DNA of 51,619 nt from Rhizobiaceae bacterium (lineage in GTDB: Bacteria > Pseudomonadota > Alphaproteobacteria > Rhizobiales > Rhizobiaceae), in the NCBI GenBank assembly GCA_019635795.1, contig JAHBYV010000021.1, positions 1-51,619 of the forward strand, read 5' to 3'. Each line of letters opens with the position of its first letter. Position 1 is the first letter of the stretch. Shown here piece by piece: positions 1-7,466 of the stretch. The notes under the pieces are model-generated. The model did not search any database, had not been told where the DNA came from, and saw only the letters and a list, made by a program, of their open reading frames with translations. Position numbers and translations under genes: made by a program.

Positions 1-406
1 CTTCGGTGGAAAGCCATGAGAACCGGCGTGAAAGCGCGGCCGCGTCTTCCAGAATTATATCAGCGCCTTCGGCTTTCTGTATTGCGTGGTTCGAAGCAAG
101 AACCGGTGCGCCTTGCTCCGAAGCCAGCAGGAGGTAGCCGCTTTCACGAAAGCCAATATCGGCGTCTTCACCGAATTCCTCTTTCAGGCGGCGGAAAAGT
201 CCGAGAGTAAATTGCGACAGCCGAATGTTCTCAGGGATTGAGAACTGTTGGCGAATTGAGGCAGCAGACAGGGTCGTTGAAGAATACTCGAATTGCGGGT
301 CGCGCTCAATCAGCGCAATCGAACCCGTGAACCCTTCCTTGCGCAAGAAATACGCAACCGAGCTCCCCACAATCGCTCCGCCAACAATGACAATATCGTA
401 GTTCAA
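1..406 (-). CDS. FAD-dependent oxidoreductase (DAO family), N-terminal part only
   Basis: The minus strand reads openly into the left edge of the window, so only the first 135 or so residues are present. The N-terminus YDIVIVGGAIVGSSVAYFL is a dinucleotide-binding beta-alpha-beta fold, and it is followed by an ERDP segment that would hold the ribose of FAD. This fits the DadA/glycine-oxidase-like (DAO) family, which oxidises amines or amino acids; the substrate cannot be read from this part. I place the start at the TTG at 406 because GGAGG lies five bases before it. An ATG at 421 in the same frame would add MPEAR but has no visible ribosome binding site. The gene is divergent from the DUF1737 gene at 567. 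Confidence 0.8.
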   Translation of the reverse strand, partial: MNYDIVIVGGAIVGSSVAYFLRKEGFTGSIALIERDPQFEYSSTTLSAASIRQQFSIPENIRLSQFTLGLFRRLKEEFGEDADIGFRESGYLLLASEQGAPVLASNHAIQKAEGADIILEDAAALSRRFSWLSTE

Positions 407-504
407 TCGCGCCTCCGGCATTTTGTGCGCATTGCAAACGCCACTGCCATTGCCGTGTCAAGCAGGCTGAAAGCACCGGCCGCTGGTCCAGACTTGCAAC
501 ACGG

Positions 505-538
505 TATCCGGCGGGTCATACATGCACCTTGCCGGATA
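505..538. promoter_or_regulatory. Perfect 8-bp inverted repeat in a divergent intergenic region
   Basis: TATCCGGC at 505-512 is matched by GCCGGATA at 531-538, with 18 bases between. It lies between the divergent oxidoreductase and DUF1737 genes, 29 bases before the latter's start, so it could be an operator for either gene. The arms are too far apart for a typical terminator. No regulator gene is adjacent. Confidence 0.35.
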
Positions 539-566
539 ATCATGTCTGCAATCGCGGAGCGACAGG

Positions 567-773
567 ATGAAGCTTTACAGGTTCCTCACCGGACCCGACG
601 ATTCGAGTTTCTGCCATAAGGTTACGCTTGCGCTTGACAAGGGCTGGCATTTGTTCGGTTCGCCAACTTACGCGTTTGATGCCGAAACAAAAACGATGCG
701 GTGCGGGCAAGCCGTGGTCAAGGAAGTTGATGGCGTTGACTATGATCCATCGATGAAGCTTGGAGAATATTAA
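567..773 (+). CDS. DUF1737 family protein
   Basis: A 68-residue protein beginning MKLYRFLTGPDDSSFCHKV, with a GWHLFGSPTYAFD segment. This pattern matches the small DUF1737 family, common in alphaproteobacteria and of unknown function. It has no signal peptide or membrane segment and is probably cytosolic. ACAGG sits directly before the ATG. Its TAA stop is only two bases from the stop of the convergent metallopeptidase gene, so the two transcripts must overlap or end very close together. Confidence 0.8.
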   Translation: MKLYRFLTGPDDSSFCHKVTLALDKGWHLFGSPTYAFDAETKTMRCGQAVVKEVDGVDYDPSMKLGEY

Positions 774-775
774 CG

Positions 776-1198
776 CTAGTCGATCGCGCTTTCGATACGC
801 TCCATGTCGTCGTCCGAAAGGCCAAAATGATGGCCAATTTCGTGAATGAGGACATGGGTGATGATCGCGCCCAGTGTTTCCTCATTCTCCGACCAATAGT
901 CGAGAATCGCTCGACGAAAAAGCGTGATGCGATTGGGGCCCTCACCGGTTGAGGGGTTCCAGCGCTCGGCAATGCCACGGCCCTCAAAAAGGCCAAGTAG
1001 ATCGAACGGCGTTTCCAGTGAAAGGGCATCCATTACATCGTCGGTCGGAAAGTCCGACATCTGAATAATTATTTCCCCAGTAAGCTCGCGGAACGTGTCA
1101 GGCAGGGTCGCGTAGCTTTCGAGGGCAAGCAGTTCCAGTTCGTCCAGCGTCGGCGAAAGTTGTTCGCTCCAGGCGCGTGTCTGATATATCCGGGCCAT
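776..1198 (-). CDS. Zincin-like metallopeptidase family protein (DUF1025/PF06262 type)
   Basis: A 140-residue soluble protein. The key feature is HEIGHHFGLSDDDM near the C-terminus, a zincin HExxH motif extended to HExxHxxGxxD, in which two His bind zinc, the Glu is catalytic, and a downstream Asp may complete the site. Length and motif position agree with the minimal zincins of PF06262, whose substrates are unknown. It is the last gene of a minus-strand group: the Trm112-like gene ends 53 bases upstream and the LON-domain gene precedes that one. The ATG at 1198 follows directly from the reading frame; no strong Shine-Dalgarno is obvious. Confidence 0.85.
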   Translation of the reverse strand: MARIYQTRAWSEQLSPTLDELELLALESYATLPDTFRELTGEIIIQMSDFPTDDVMDALSLETPFDLLGLFEGRGIAERWNPSTGEGPNRITLFRRAILDYWSENEETLGAIITHVLIHEIGHHFGLSDDDMERIESAID

Positions 1199-1251
1199 AA
1201 TGGTCTCGCTTTTTGCATGCCTTTACCTGCTCGCGCGCTCCTTTGCGAGAA

Positions 1252-1467
1252 TTAATCTTTGTCAATTGGTCTTGCTTCTGAGGGCAGCATTACCGGGATG
1301 CCATCGCGAACGGGGTATGCCAGCTTCGCGGTGCGGGAAACCAGCTCTCTGCGCTCTGCATCCCACACGAGCGGACCCTTCGTCAGCGGGCATGCTAGCA
1401 GTTCGAGCATTCGAACATCTATTTGCGATGCCTTCGGCTGGCTTTTTGATTTCGCGCTGCGCTTCAT
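1252..1467 (-). CDS. Trm112 family protein
   Basis: A 71-residue protein with [17 protein letters not shown] followed by [18 protein letters not shown], the signature of the Trm112/YcaR family. In eukaryotes Trm112 is an activating partner of several methyltransferases; bacterial members are small and their partner is usually unproven. Only one Cys of the usual zinc-binding set is kept, so zinc binding is doubtful. AGGTAG precedes the ATG at a good distance. The start lies ten bases after the stop of the LON-domain gene, so the two are very probably co-transcribed. Confidence 0.85.
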   Translation of the reverse strand: MKRSAKSKSQPKASQIDVRMLELLACPLTKGPLVWDAERRELVSRTAKLAYPVRDGIPVMLPSEARPIDKD

Positions 1468-1477
1468 ATGCTACCTG

Positions 1478-2149
1478 CTATTGAAGGTTGGTGCCAAATT
1501 CATCGTTGCCGCGAGCCAGCGCGATCTCCGTTATTGCGACCAGCGTTTCCGCTCGCGTCTTAAGATCGGGGGCTTCCAGAAGCGCCTGCTTCTCAGCCGG
1601 GCCGTATGGCGCCATCATCGAGAGAGCATTTACGAGGGTCTGGTTTCCCGCATTGTTGATGCCGTCCCAGTCTGCCTGCAGCTCATTGGCGTCGAGGAAA
1701 GCCCGCAAAGTGGTGAGCAGCGCGGGGCGGTCAACATTTTCCGCGCCTTCATCTTCCTTGAGGTCGGTCAGGAAAGGCGCGATCGCGCATTGGCGGAAAG
1801 GCGTGCGGACCAGTTCCTCTTCGACAACACGAAACCGGCATATGCCATGAAGAGCGACAAGATAGCGCCCGTCGCCGGATTCAGATAGGGAAACGAGCCT
1901 GCCAAGACAGCCGACAGAACACAGTTCCGGTTCGCCATCTGGCCGCAGACTCCCATCGAGTGCAGGCTGGATCATTCCGATCAGCCGGTCGGCGGACAGC
2001 GCGAAATCTATCATTTGAAGATAGCGAGGTTCGAAAATATTAAGCGGAAGCCTGCCGCCAGGCAAAAGCAATGCGCCATTCAGCGGAAAAATAGGGACAA
2101 GCTTTGGAAAGTCTGCCGCTGTCCGGTAATGTGCGTTGCCAACCTGCAA
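1478..2149 (-). CDS. LON peptidase substrate-binding domain protein
   Basis: The protein has the N-terminal LON (PUA-like) fold without AAA+ or protease domains: VPIFPLNGALLLPGG followed by LNIFEPRYLQMIDFAL are the hallmark strands. Such stand-alone proteins are thought to bind substrates or partners, but their role is unproven. I place the start at the TTG at 2149, giving 223 residues beginning MQVGNAHYR, because AGGAGG lies five bases upstream. The frame stays open to 2275, but those extra residues are not LON-like and cover a large dyad (2168-2209). It heads the group LON domain, Trm112, zincin. Confidence 0.85.
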   Translation of the reverse strand: MQVGNAHYRTAADFPKLVPIFPLNGALLLPGGRLPLNIFEPRYLQMIDFALSADRLIGMIQPALDGSLRPDGEPELCSVGCLGRLVSLSESGDGRYLVALHGICRFRVVEEELVRTPFRQCAIAPFLTDLKEDEGAENVDRPALLTTLRAFLDANELQADWDGINNAGNQTLVNALSMMAPYGPAEKQALLEAPDLKTRAETLVAITEIALARGNDEFGTNLQ

Positions 2150-2167
2150 CAAACCCTCCTGTAAACT

Positions 2168-2209
2168 GATACAATACTCATAAACACCCAGCTTATGAGA
2201 ATAAGTATC
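2168..2209. promoter_or_regulatory. Nested inverted repeat between divergent genes
   Basis: Inner arms CTCATAA (2177-2183) and TTATGAG (2193-2199) are perfect complements around a nine-base spacer. Outer arms GATAC (2168-2172) and GTATC (2205-2209) pair outside them. The element lies between the LON-domain gene and the ABC binding-protein gene. It ends just upstream of the Shine-Dalgarno of the LON-domain gene. It could be an operator for either gene or a hairpin in the LON-domain leader. Confidence 0.4.
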
Positions 2210-2314
2210 GCAGTTCAGCCCTGCAAGTGCAGCGGATTGGCTTGCAACAATAGAGCTTGCGGATAAACTTCGCACGTCGCTGGCGCGGCCTCGCCCTAAA
2301 TCCGGAGCGCATTC

Positions 2315-3103
2315 ATGGTTTTGAGAAGCATCTTCGCAGGCCTTTTAGCCCTTTTCTCGACAGCAGCTTATTCTCAGTCCCTGCCCGATCTTGGCGGGCG
2401 AACGATTAGTGTGGTGACCGAGAACGCTTATCCGCCGCTACAGTTTGTAGATCCCAAAACCGGCTCGGCCATCGGCTGGGAATATGATGCGATGAATGAA
2501 ATTGCCAAGCGGCTGAATTTCAAGCCCGATTACCAGAACATATCATGGGATGCGATGATCCAGGCTGTTTCTGATGGACAGTACGACATCGGCATGACCG
2601 GCATCACCATCAAAGATGATCGCAAGGAAAAGGTCGACTTTTCAGACCCCTATATGCGCTCGGAGCAATTCATGCTCGTGAGGGGTGACGAGACACGATT
2701 CAACGATGCAAAAACCTTTGCAGCATTTCAGGATGGGCTGGTCGGTGCACAGGCGGGTACCACGCCGTTTTACACAGCGGTTTACAGTGTCCTCGACGGC
2801 AATGAGCAGAATCCTCGTATTAAGCTCTTCGAGACGTTCGGGGCCAGCGTTCAGGCACTCAAGACCGGCGATGTGGATATGGTATTGACCGACGGCACCG
2901 CAGGGCAGGGGTATGTCGATGCATCGGATGGCGGTTTGAAGCTCGTGGGCGGGCCGTTGGGAAGCGAAGATTTCGGCTTCATTTTCAAGCGTGGTTCCGA
3001 TCTGGTGGGGCAGATCAATCAGGCAATCGCGGCGCTCAAGGCAGACGGAACTCTGGACAGACTCAATCGCAAGTGGTTTCTCGACTATAAGATAGGCGAG
3101 TAA
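2315..3103 (+). CDS. Amino-acid ABC transporter, periplasmic substrate-binding protein
   Basis: A 262-residue protein with a cleavable signal peptide (MVLRSIFAGLLALFSTAAYS) and the family-3 extracellular solute-binding fold. ISVVTENAYPPLQFVD is the first strand with the ligand-contacting region. GWEYDAMNEIAKRL and YDIGMTGITIKDDRKEKVDFSDPYM match the usual family signatures. Family 3 proteins carry polar amino acids or opines in the periplasm; the exact ligand cannot be deduced. CGGAG lies seven bases before the ATG. The permease gene starts eleven bases after its stop. No ATPase gene follows. Confidence 0.9.
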   Translation: MVLRSIFAGLLALFSTAAYSQSLPDLGGRTISVVTENAYPPLQFVDPKTGSAIGWEYDAMNEIAKRLNFKPDYQNISWDAMIQAVSDGQYDIGMTGITIKDDRKEKVDFSDPYMRSEQFMLVRGDETRFNDAKTFAAFQDGLVGAQAGTTPFYTAVYSVLDGNEQNPRIKLFETFGASVQALKTGDVDMVLTDGTAGQGYVDASDGGLKLVGGPLGSEDFGFIFKRGSDLVGQINQAIAALKADGTLDRLNRKWFLDYKIGE

Positions 3104-3113
3104 ACTGCATTAA

Positions 3114-3938
3114 ATGACCGGATCCGGCAGGGCTGCAAAGCCAGATTTTCCATACTGGTTTGTGGCCGCAATCATTATCGCGCTTGGGGCTGCGGTACTT
3201 ATAGCCTCAAGTGAGCTTTACACGCAGGTCTTGGCAACGGTCGCCAAGGGTATCGGCATCACCATTCGCGTGACACTGATTGGCTATGCGCTTGCGTCCG
3301 CGCTCGGACTTGCAATCGCGTTGCTTGGGCTTTCGCGTTCTGTGGTTCTGAGACAGATCGCCCGCTTCTATGTGGAGATCGTGCGGGGCGTGCCGATGCT
3401 CGTACTGCTCTTCTGGATTGCCTTTGTTGGGGCTCCGGCAATGGTTGGGTTGTGGAACTGGCTAACCTCACCACTGCAACAAGCCGGGCTGATAAGCGAA
3501 ATGGCGGTGCGGGATTTCTCGCTGGAATGGCGGGCAATCATTGCGTTGACGATTGGCTATTCGGCTTTCATCGCAGAAATTTTCCGTGCCGGAATCCAGT
3601 CGGTCGAGCTTGGTCAGGTGGAGGCCGCAAAGGCTTTGGGACTAAGCCGCTTTCGCCGGTTCCGTCATGTGATCTGGCCTCAGGCCTTCCGCACAATACT
3701 GCCTCCCTACAGCAATGATTTCGTGGCGATGGTGAAGGATAGCTCGCTGGTTTCAGTGCTCGGCGTGGCCGACATTACCCAGATGGGCAAAATCTATGCT
3801 TCAGGCTCATTCCGCTTTTTTGAAACGTATTCTATCGTCGCTTACATCTATCTGATCCTGACAATCGGCTTGTCTCTCGCCTTGCGGGCGCTTGAGCGGC
3901 GAATGCGGTTCGGTCACAAAGTTGCTTCCAGCCACTGA
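3114..3938 (+). CDS. Amino-acid ABC transporter, permease protein (HisM/GlnP type)
   Basis: A 274-residue inner-membrane protein with several hydrophobic segments. It carries the EAA loop that docks with the ATPase (VEAAKALGLSRFRRFRHVI, then PQAFRTILPPYSNDF). The segment RGVPMLVLLFWIAF is typical of polar-amino-acid permeases. It would form the membrane channel for the binding protein encoded just upstream. Normally a HisP/GlnQ ATPase gene belongs in the same operon. None is present before leuC, so the pair must use an ATPase encoded elsewhere or be incomplete. Confidence 0.9.
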   Translation: MTGSGRAAKPDFPYWFVAAIIIALGAAVLIASSELYTQVLATVAKGIGITIRVTLIGYALASALGLAIALLGLSRSVVLRQIARFYVEIVRGVPMLVLLFWIAFVGAPAMVGLWNWLTSPLQQAGLISEMAVRDFSLEWRAIIALTIGYSAFIAEIFRAGIQSVELGQVEAAKALGLSRFRRFRHVIWPQAFRTILPPYSNDFVAMVKDSSLVSVLGVADITQMGKIYASGSFRFFETYSIVAYIYLILTIGLSLALRALERRMRFGHKVASSH

Positions 3939-3976
3939 TATGCGTGATCTGATTGCCGCGCGCGAAAAAGGCTGGT

Positions 3977-4108
3977 ATGACGCCGCGCATGGAACGGCTC
4001 TTTTCGGACCCGCACTACAAGGGATTCGTGCTGCAGGACAAGAAACGCCTGCCGGCTCGCTTCTTTGCGCAGGTTTGTGGTGCGCTGACGAGTCGGCCAA
4101 CGGCTTGA
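3977..4108 (+). CDS. Possible small basic protein, unrecognised (43 codons)
   Basis: The 237-base gap between the permease gene and leuC contains a short plus-strand ORF. It starts [18 protein letters not shown] and continues with [21 protein letters not shown]. The composition is rich in Arg, Lys and aromatic residues and looks like real soluble protein, not low-complexity noise. AAGG lies six bases before the ATG, a usable ribosome binding site. The frame is closed by a TGA at 3950 and could also start at a TTG at 3953. I do not recognise a family, and I do not see any remnant of a transporter ATPase. It might be co-transcribed with the ABC genes or with leuC. It remains a prediction. Confidence 0.4.
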   Translation: MTPRMERLFSDPHYKGFVLQDKKRLPARFFAQVCGALTSRPTA

Positions 4109-4175
4109 CCTGAACGCACGTCCAGCTTCGGCCCTGGCCGCATTTCTCAATTCATCAATCGACGGATTTACGCAA

Positions 4176-5585
4176 ATGAGCGCTCCCCGCACACTCTATG
4201 ACAAGATATTCGATGATCACGTTGTCGATCGGCAGGAAGACGGCACCTGTCTGCTTTATATTGATCGCCACCTCGTACACGAAGTGACGAGCCCGCAAGC
4301 ATTTGAGGGATTGCGCATGGCCAACCGCAAGGTGCGCCACCCGGAGCGCACACTAGCGGTTGTTGACCACAATGTGCCGACCTCGCCGGATCGCCGCTTT
4401 GGCATCAAGAATGAAGAAAGCCGCATTCAGGTTGAGGCGCTTGCAAAAAACGCCGCTGATTTTGGTGTGGAGTATTACTCCGAGAACGACAATCGTCAGG
4501 GCATCGTTCACATTGTCGGTCCTGAGCAGGGATTTACCCTGCCCGGCATGACCATTGTCTGCGGCGATAGCCACACCTCGACGCACGGCGCGTTCGGTGC
4601 GTTGGCGCATGGCATCGGGACATCCGAGGTGGAGCATGTTCTTGCAACGCAGACGTTGATCCAGAAGAAGGCCAAAAACATGCTCGTGCGTGTTGATGGT
4701 CAGTTGCCGGAAGGCGTAACTGCCAAGGACATTATTCTTGCTATTATCGGTGAGATCGGCACCGCGGGCGGCACTGGCTACGTCATTGAATATGCCGGCG
4801 AAGCTATTCGCGCGCTCTCCATGGAAGGCCGCATGACGATCTGCAACATGTCGATTGAAGGCGGTGCGCGCGCCGGCCTTATAGCGCCTGACGAAAAGAC
4901 TTTCGCCTATATCAAGGACCGTCCAAAAGCACCGAAAGGCACGGCTTGGGATATGGCGCTGGACTATTGGAAGACGCTGCATACGGACGAAGGCGCGCAT
5001 TTCGACAAGGTTGTTGTGCTGGATGCAGCCAAGCTGCCGCCCATCGTTACCTGGGGCTCTTCGCCGGAAGACGTTGTTTCGGTTACGGGTGTCGTTCCTG
5101 ATCCGGAGGAGATTGAGGACGAGAACAAGCGCAACTCCAAGAAGCGTGCCCTTGAGTATATGGGTCTTACACCCGGCACGAAGATCACAGACATTGCTAT
5201 CGACAGGGCCTTCATCGGCTCTTGCACCAACGGGCGAATCGAAGATTTGCGCGCAGTGGCAAAGATTGTCGAAGGGCGCAAGGTTGCACCAACGGTTAGC
5301 GCAATGATCGTGCCGGGGTCTGGCTTGGTCAAGGAGCAGGCAGAAGCTGAGGGTCTCGACAAGATTTTTATCGAAGCGGGGTTTGACTGGCGTGAGCCTG
5401 GCTGTTCCATGTGCCTTGCGATGAACGATGACAGGCTGAAGCCACAAGAACGCTGCGCTTCAACCTCCAACCGCAACTTTGAAGGCCGTCAGGGCTTCAA
5501 AGGCCGCACGCATCTTGTTTCACCTGCAATGGCAGCAGCAGCGGCGATTGCCGGGCATTTCGTCGATATTCGCGATTGGAAGTAA
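4176..5585 (+). CDS. leuC: 3-isopropylmalate dehydratase large subunit
   Basis: With LeuD this enzyme isomerises 2-isopropylmalate to 3-isopropylmalate in leucine biosynthesis. The 469 residues form a full-length aconitase-superfamily large subunit. The three [4Fe-4S] ligands are visible: Cys350 in IGSCTNGR, and Cys410 and Cys413 in [31 protein letters not shown] near residue 130 is the active-site segment. The start [17 protein letters not shown] is the expected LeuC N-terminus although its Shine-Dalgarno is weak. leuD and leuB are not in the window. A strong hairpin follows at 5605. Confidence 0.97.
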   Translation: MSAPRTLYDKIFDDHVVDRQEDGTCLLYIDRHLVHEVTSPQAFEGLRMANRKVRHPERTLAVVDHNVPTSPDRRFGIKNEESRIQVEALAKNAADFGVEYYSENDNRQGIVHIVGPEQGFTLPGMTIVCGDSHTSTHGAFGALAHGIGTSEVEHVLATQTLIQKKAKNMLVRVDGQLPEGVTAKDIILAIIGEIGTAGGTGYVIEYAGEAIRALSMEGRMTICNMSIEGGARAGLIAPDEKTFAYIKDRPKAPKGTAWDMALDYWKTLHTDEGAHFDKVVVLDAAKLPPIVTWGSSPEDVVSVTGVVPDPEEIEDENKRNSKKRALEYMGLTPGTKITDIAIDRAFIGSCTNGRIEDLRAVAKIVEGRKVAPTVSAMIVPGSGLVKEQAEAEGLDKIFIEAGFDWREPGCSMCLAMNDDRLKPQERCASTSNRNFEGRQGFKGRTHLVSPAMAAAAAIAGHFVDIRDWK

Positions 5586-5604
5586 ATTTATCAGGTCCAA
5601 GGTT

Positions 5605-5628
5605 CTGCCGCAGCTCCGGCTGCGGCAG
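5605..5628. terminator. Hairpin between convergent leuC and the ClpP-like gene
   Basis: CTGCCGCAGC and GCTGCGGCAG form a perfect 10-bp stem around a TCCG loop. It starts 20 bases after the leuC stop and lies eight bases from the stop of the convergent gene. Neither side has a clear T run, so it may act as a weak bidirectional terminator or a 3'-end stabiliser. Confidence 0.6.
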
Positions 5629-5635
5629 GTCTCAA

Positions 5636-6403
5636 TCATTCAAAAAGCCGGGCAACTTTATCCACCTTCTGCGCCAGAGGCGCTGTTTTGCCGGATGTGA
5701 CAAATCCGTATTCCGCAAGCTCATAGCTTGAATAATAGTAGAGTGAAGACGGCGGCGTATCGAGTGCATGAAGCCACGCAGCCGGATCAACTCCCATTTC
5801 CGCCAGATAGCGTGTAATTCGGGCTGTGGTCAGCTGAGCGTCAGACATTGCATTTTCTGCACCACGCAATCCCGGAACGGGTGCAGCGTAGAATTGGTGA
5901 ACGCCAATCGCCGCGCGCGAACCAGCCGAACGCGTTGTGCCGCCAGCGAAAAACAACGGGCAGGATGATGCGCATACCGCGCCGTCTGCAACCTCCGCGG
6001 AAAGGTTGGCAAATCGAATCTGTTCACCCAGTGCGATAGCTTCATTGAGTGATCCGCCCGGTGAGTTGAGGGAGATGACCTTCACCTTCGTGCCCACCGC
6101 TTGCAATTCCAGCGCAAGCCGCGCTGCGGTTCCCGGCTCGATGCTGCCTTCTGCGTGAAGCGTGCCTGCGCTGTCGAGGCTGAATTGCATGGGAGCGGCC
6201 AGATCATTTGGCTCAGCCCGTACTGCTTTGGGTTCGCTGTCCGGGATTGCCGGCTCTGCCGGCTCCAATGCGGAAAGCAGAAGCACCCCGGCTACGCCAA
6301 TAGCCATGCCTCCAAGTGCAGCCGCAATGATCTCTCCTGCAAATCCGAAGCTTCGAAGAATGGTTCTTCGAGAAGCCGCAGGTAGCTCAAGCGCGAGAGA
6401 CAT
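5636..6403 (-). CDS. Periplasmic ClpP/crotonase-like protein (COG3904 type)
   Basis: From the ATG at 6403 the protein has 255 residues. A hydrophobic segment (GEIIAAALGGMAIGVAGVLL) near residue 30 anchors it in the inner membrane, and the rest should face the periplasm. The core resembles the ClpP/SppA superfamily: VKVISLNSPGGSLNEAIAL contains the glycine-rich oxyanion loop and GAVCASSCPLFFAGG the position of the nucleophile, although the classical serine is not certain. Peptidase activity is therefore unproven. A TTG at 6424 would extend it by seven residues into the upstream gene. The upstream gene stops only four bases before this ATG, so the two form an operon. Confidence 0.75.
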   Translation of the reverse strand: MSLALELPAASRRTILRSFGFAGEIIAAALGGMAIGVAGVLLLSALEPAEPAIPDSEPKAVRAEPNDLAAPMQFSLDSAGTLHAEGSIEPGTAARLALELQAVGTKVKVISLNSPGGSLNEAIALGEQIRFANLSAEVADGAVCASSCPLFFAGGTTRSAGSRAAIGVHQFYAAPVPGLRGAENAMSDAQLTTARITRYLAEMGVDPAAWLHALDTPPSSLYYYSSYELAEYGFVTSGKTAPLAQKVDKVARLFE

Positions 6404-6407
6404 TAGA

Positions 6408-6740
6408 TTAACGGCAGGCCGCAAGAACAGGCATTTCTCCGTCAGAAAGCCCGTACATATAAGACCGGCCTTTCACGAAAACGCCGGGCTGATAGCAATC
6501 CCGATAGCCAAGTTCGAGCTTGCGCGGCACGGTATATTCCGTCTCCGTCTTTCGCCGATCCAGAAAGCGGTTCACCTTGTCCGCGTCATGGCCGCGGCCA
6601 ACCAGTATTCGTTTGTACCCGGCTGAACTCTCGATCACGAGATTCCCGTATGAATCCGGATAGGCGTAGTCCTGAGCCACCACGCTCGTTGCACTCACCG
6701 CCATGATTACTATGGCAAAAACTGTCGATCTTGCTGCCAT
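6408..6740 (-). CDS. Small secreted protein, function unknown
   Basis: Starting at the ATG at 6740, the protein has 110 residues. A signal peptide (MAARSTVFAIVIMAVSATSVVAQ) ends at a typical VVA-Q cleavage site. The mature part contains SAGYKRILVGRGHDADKVN and two Cys, one in YRDCYQPGVF and one at the C-terminus (LAACR), which could form a disulfide in the periplasm. I do not recognise a named domain. The frame stays open to 6785, but the added residues would hide the signal peptide. It is upstream of the ClpP-like gene in the same operon and sits behind a CtrA-type box at 6787. Confidence 0.7.
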   Translation of the reverse strand: MAARSTVFAIVIMAVSATSVVAQDYAYPDSYGNLVIESSAGYKRILVGRGHDADKVNRFLDRRKTETEYTVPRKLELGYRDCYQPGVFVKGRSYMYGLSDGEMPVLAACR

Positions 6741-6786
6741 CCAGCCTGTCTCCCTGCCTGAGATGCAAGCCTCCTCAATTGGCACG

Positions 6787-6802
6787 TTAACGATTTGTTA
6801 AC
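6787..6802. promoter_or_regulatory. CtrA-type binding site (TTAA-N7-TTAAC)
   Basis: The sequence TTAACGATTTGTTAAC fits the alphaproteobacterial CtrA full-site consensus TTAA-N7-TTAAC exactly. Preceded by G it reads GTTAAC...GTTAAC, so it matches on both strands. It lies about 46 bases upstream of the minus-strand secreted-protein gene and about 240 bases before sdhC, which favours the former as target. Assignment to CtrA is by consensus only. Confidence 0.5.
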
Positions 6803-7043
6803 CCTTATTGAAGTCCTCCATACGGATAAACAGTGCACATTTATTTATATGGTTAATTTCCGTGCGGTCGCGTCAAGGAACACGCTCCGCCACTTCAATC
6901 GATTGAAGACTGGTCGATGGGTTAAATAGTGACGCCAGATATGTTTTTCGCCTTTGACGCAGTGCGAAAACCTTATTAGAACCGGCGCGTCCAGCGAGGC
7001 CGCGCGGCAGGCGCGGCTAAGGATATTCGATGACAGGGGAGCC
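6803..7043 (+). promoter_or_regulatory. sdh upstream region
   Basis: This is the remainder of a 303-base gap without genes. It is AT-rich at 6830-6860 and should contain the sdhC promoter. TTGACG at 6954 followed after 16 bases by TTAGAA is the best -35/-10 pair I can see, and it is weak. An ORF continuous with sdhC starts at 6954, but the Shine-Dalgarno GGGGAG at 7036 points to the ATG at 7044. Confidence 0.35.
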
Positions 7044-7466
7044 ATGAGCCAATCAACAGCCACCCAACCGCCGGGTAGGAAAGCACGACCGCTTTCGCCC
7101 CATCTTTCGGTCTACAAGCCCACGATAACCATGACGATGTCCATTGTGCATCGTATCACCGGTGGTGCGCTCTATTTCGGCACCGTGCTTGTCGTTTGGT
7201 GGCTGATAGCTGCCGCTATTGGACCGGGTTATTTCGATTTCGTCAGCTGGATTTTCGGAAGCTGGATCGGGCGCATCGTTCTGTTCGCTTATACATGGGT
7301 TCTACTGCATCACCTCGCTGGCGGCATACGCCATCTGATCTGGGACACGGGTGCAGGAATGGAAAAGCACACGGCGTCAAAGATTGCTTGGGCAACCGTT
7401 ATTGCGTCCGGCTTGCTGACTATTCTTGTGTGGGCATTCGCCCTGATGTCACGGGGGGCAATGTGA
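7044..7466 (+). CDS. sdhC: Succinate dehydrogenase cytochrome b556 subunit
   Basis: A 140-residue membrane anchor of complex II that binds heme b and ubiquinone together with SdhD. The signature RPLSPHLSVYKPTITMTMSI near the N-terminus and SIVHRITGG, which carries the quinone-site Ser and Arg, are clear. LLHHLAGGIRHLIWD holds the heme-ligand His. Three transmembrane segments are visible. GGGGAG lies five bases before the ATG. The stop TGA overlaps the ATG of sdhD by one base, indicating translational coupling in the order sdhC-sdhD-sdhA-sdhB. Confidence 0.96.
   Translation: MSQSTATQPPGRKARPLSPHLSVYKPTITMTMSIVHRITGGALYFGTVLVVWWLIAAAIGPGYFDFVSWIFGSWIGRIVLFAYTWVLLHHLAGGIRHLIWDTGAGMEKHTASKIAWATVIASGLLTILVWAFALMSRGAM

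Noticed and set aside
3939-4175. Possible remnant of an ABC ATPase after the permease
   Set aside because: No Walker or signature motif is found in any frame of the gap.
4353-5447. Minus-strand open frame of 364 codons within leuC
   Set aside because: It is antisense to a certain gene and has a composition rich in Arg, Asn and His that is typical of shadow frames.
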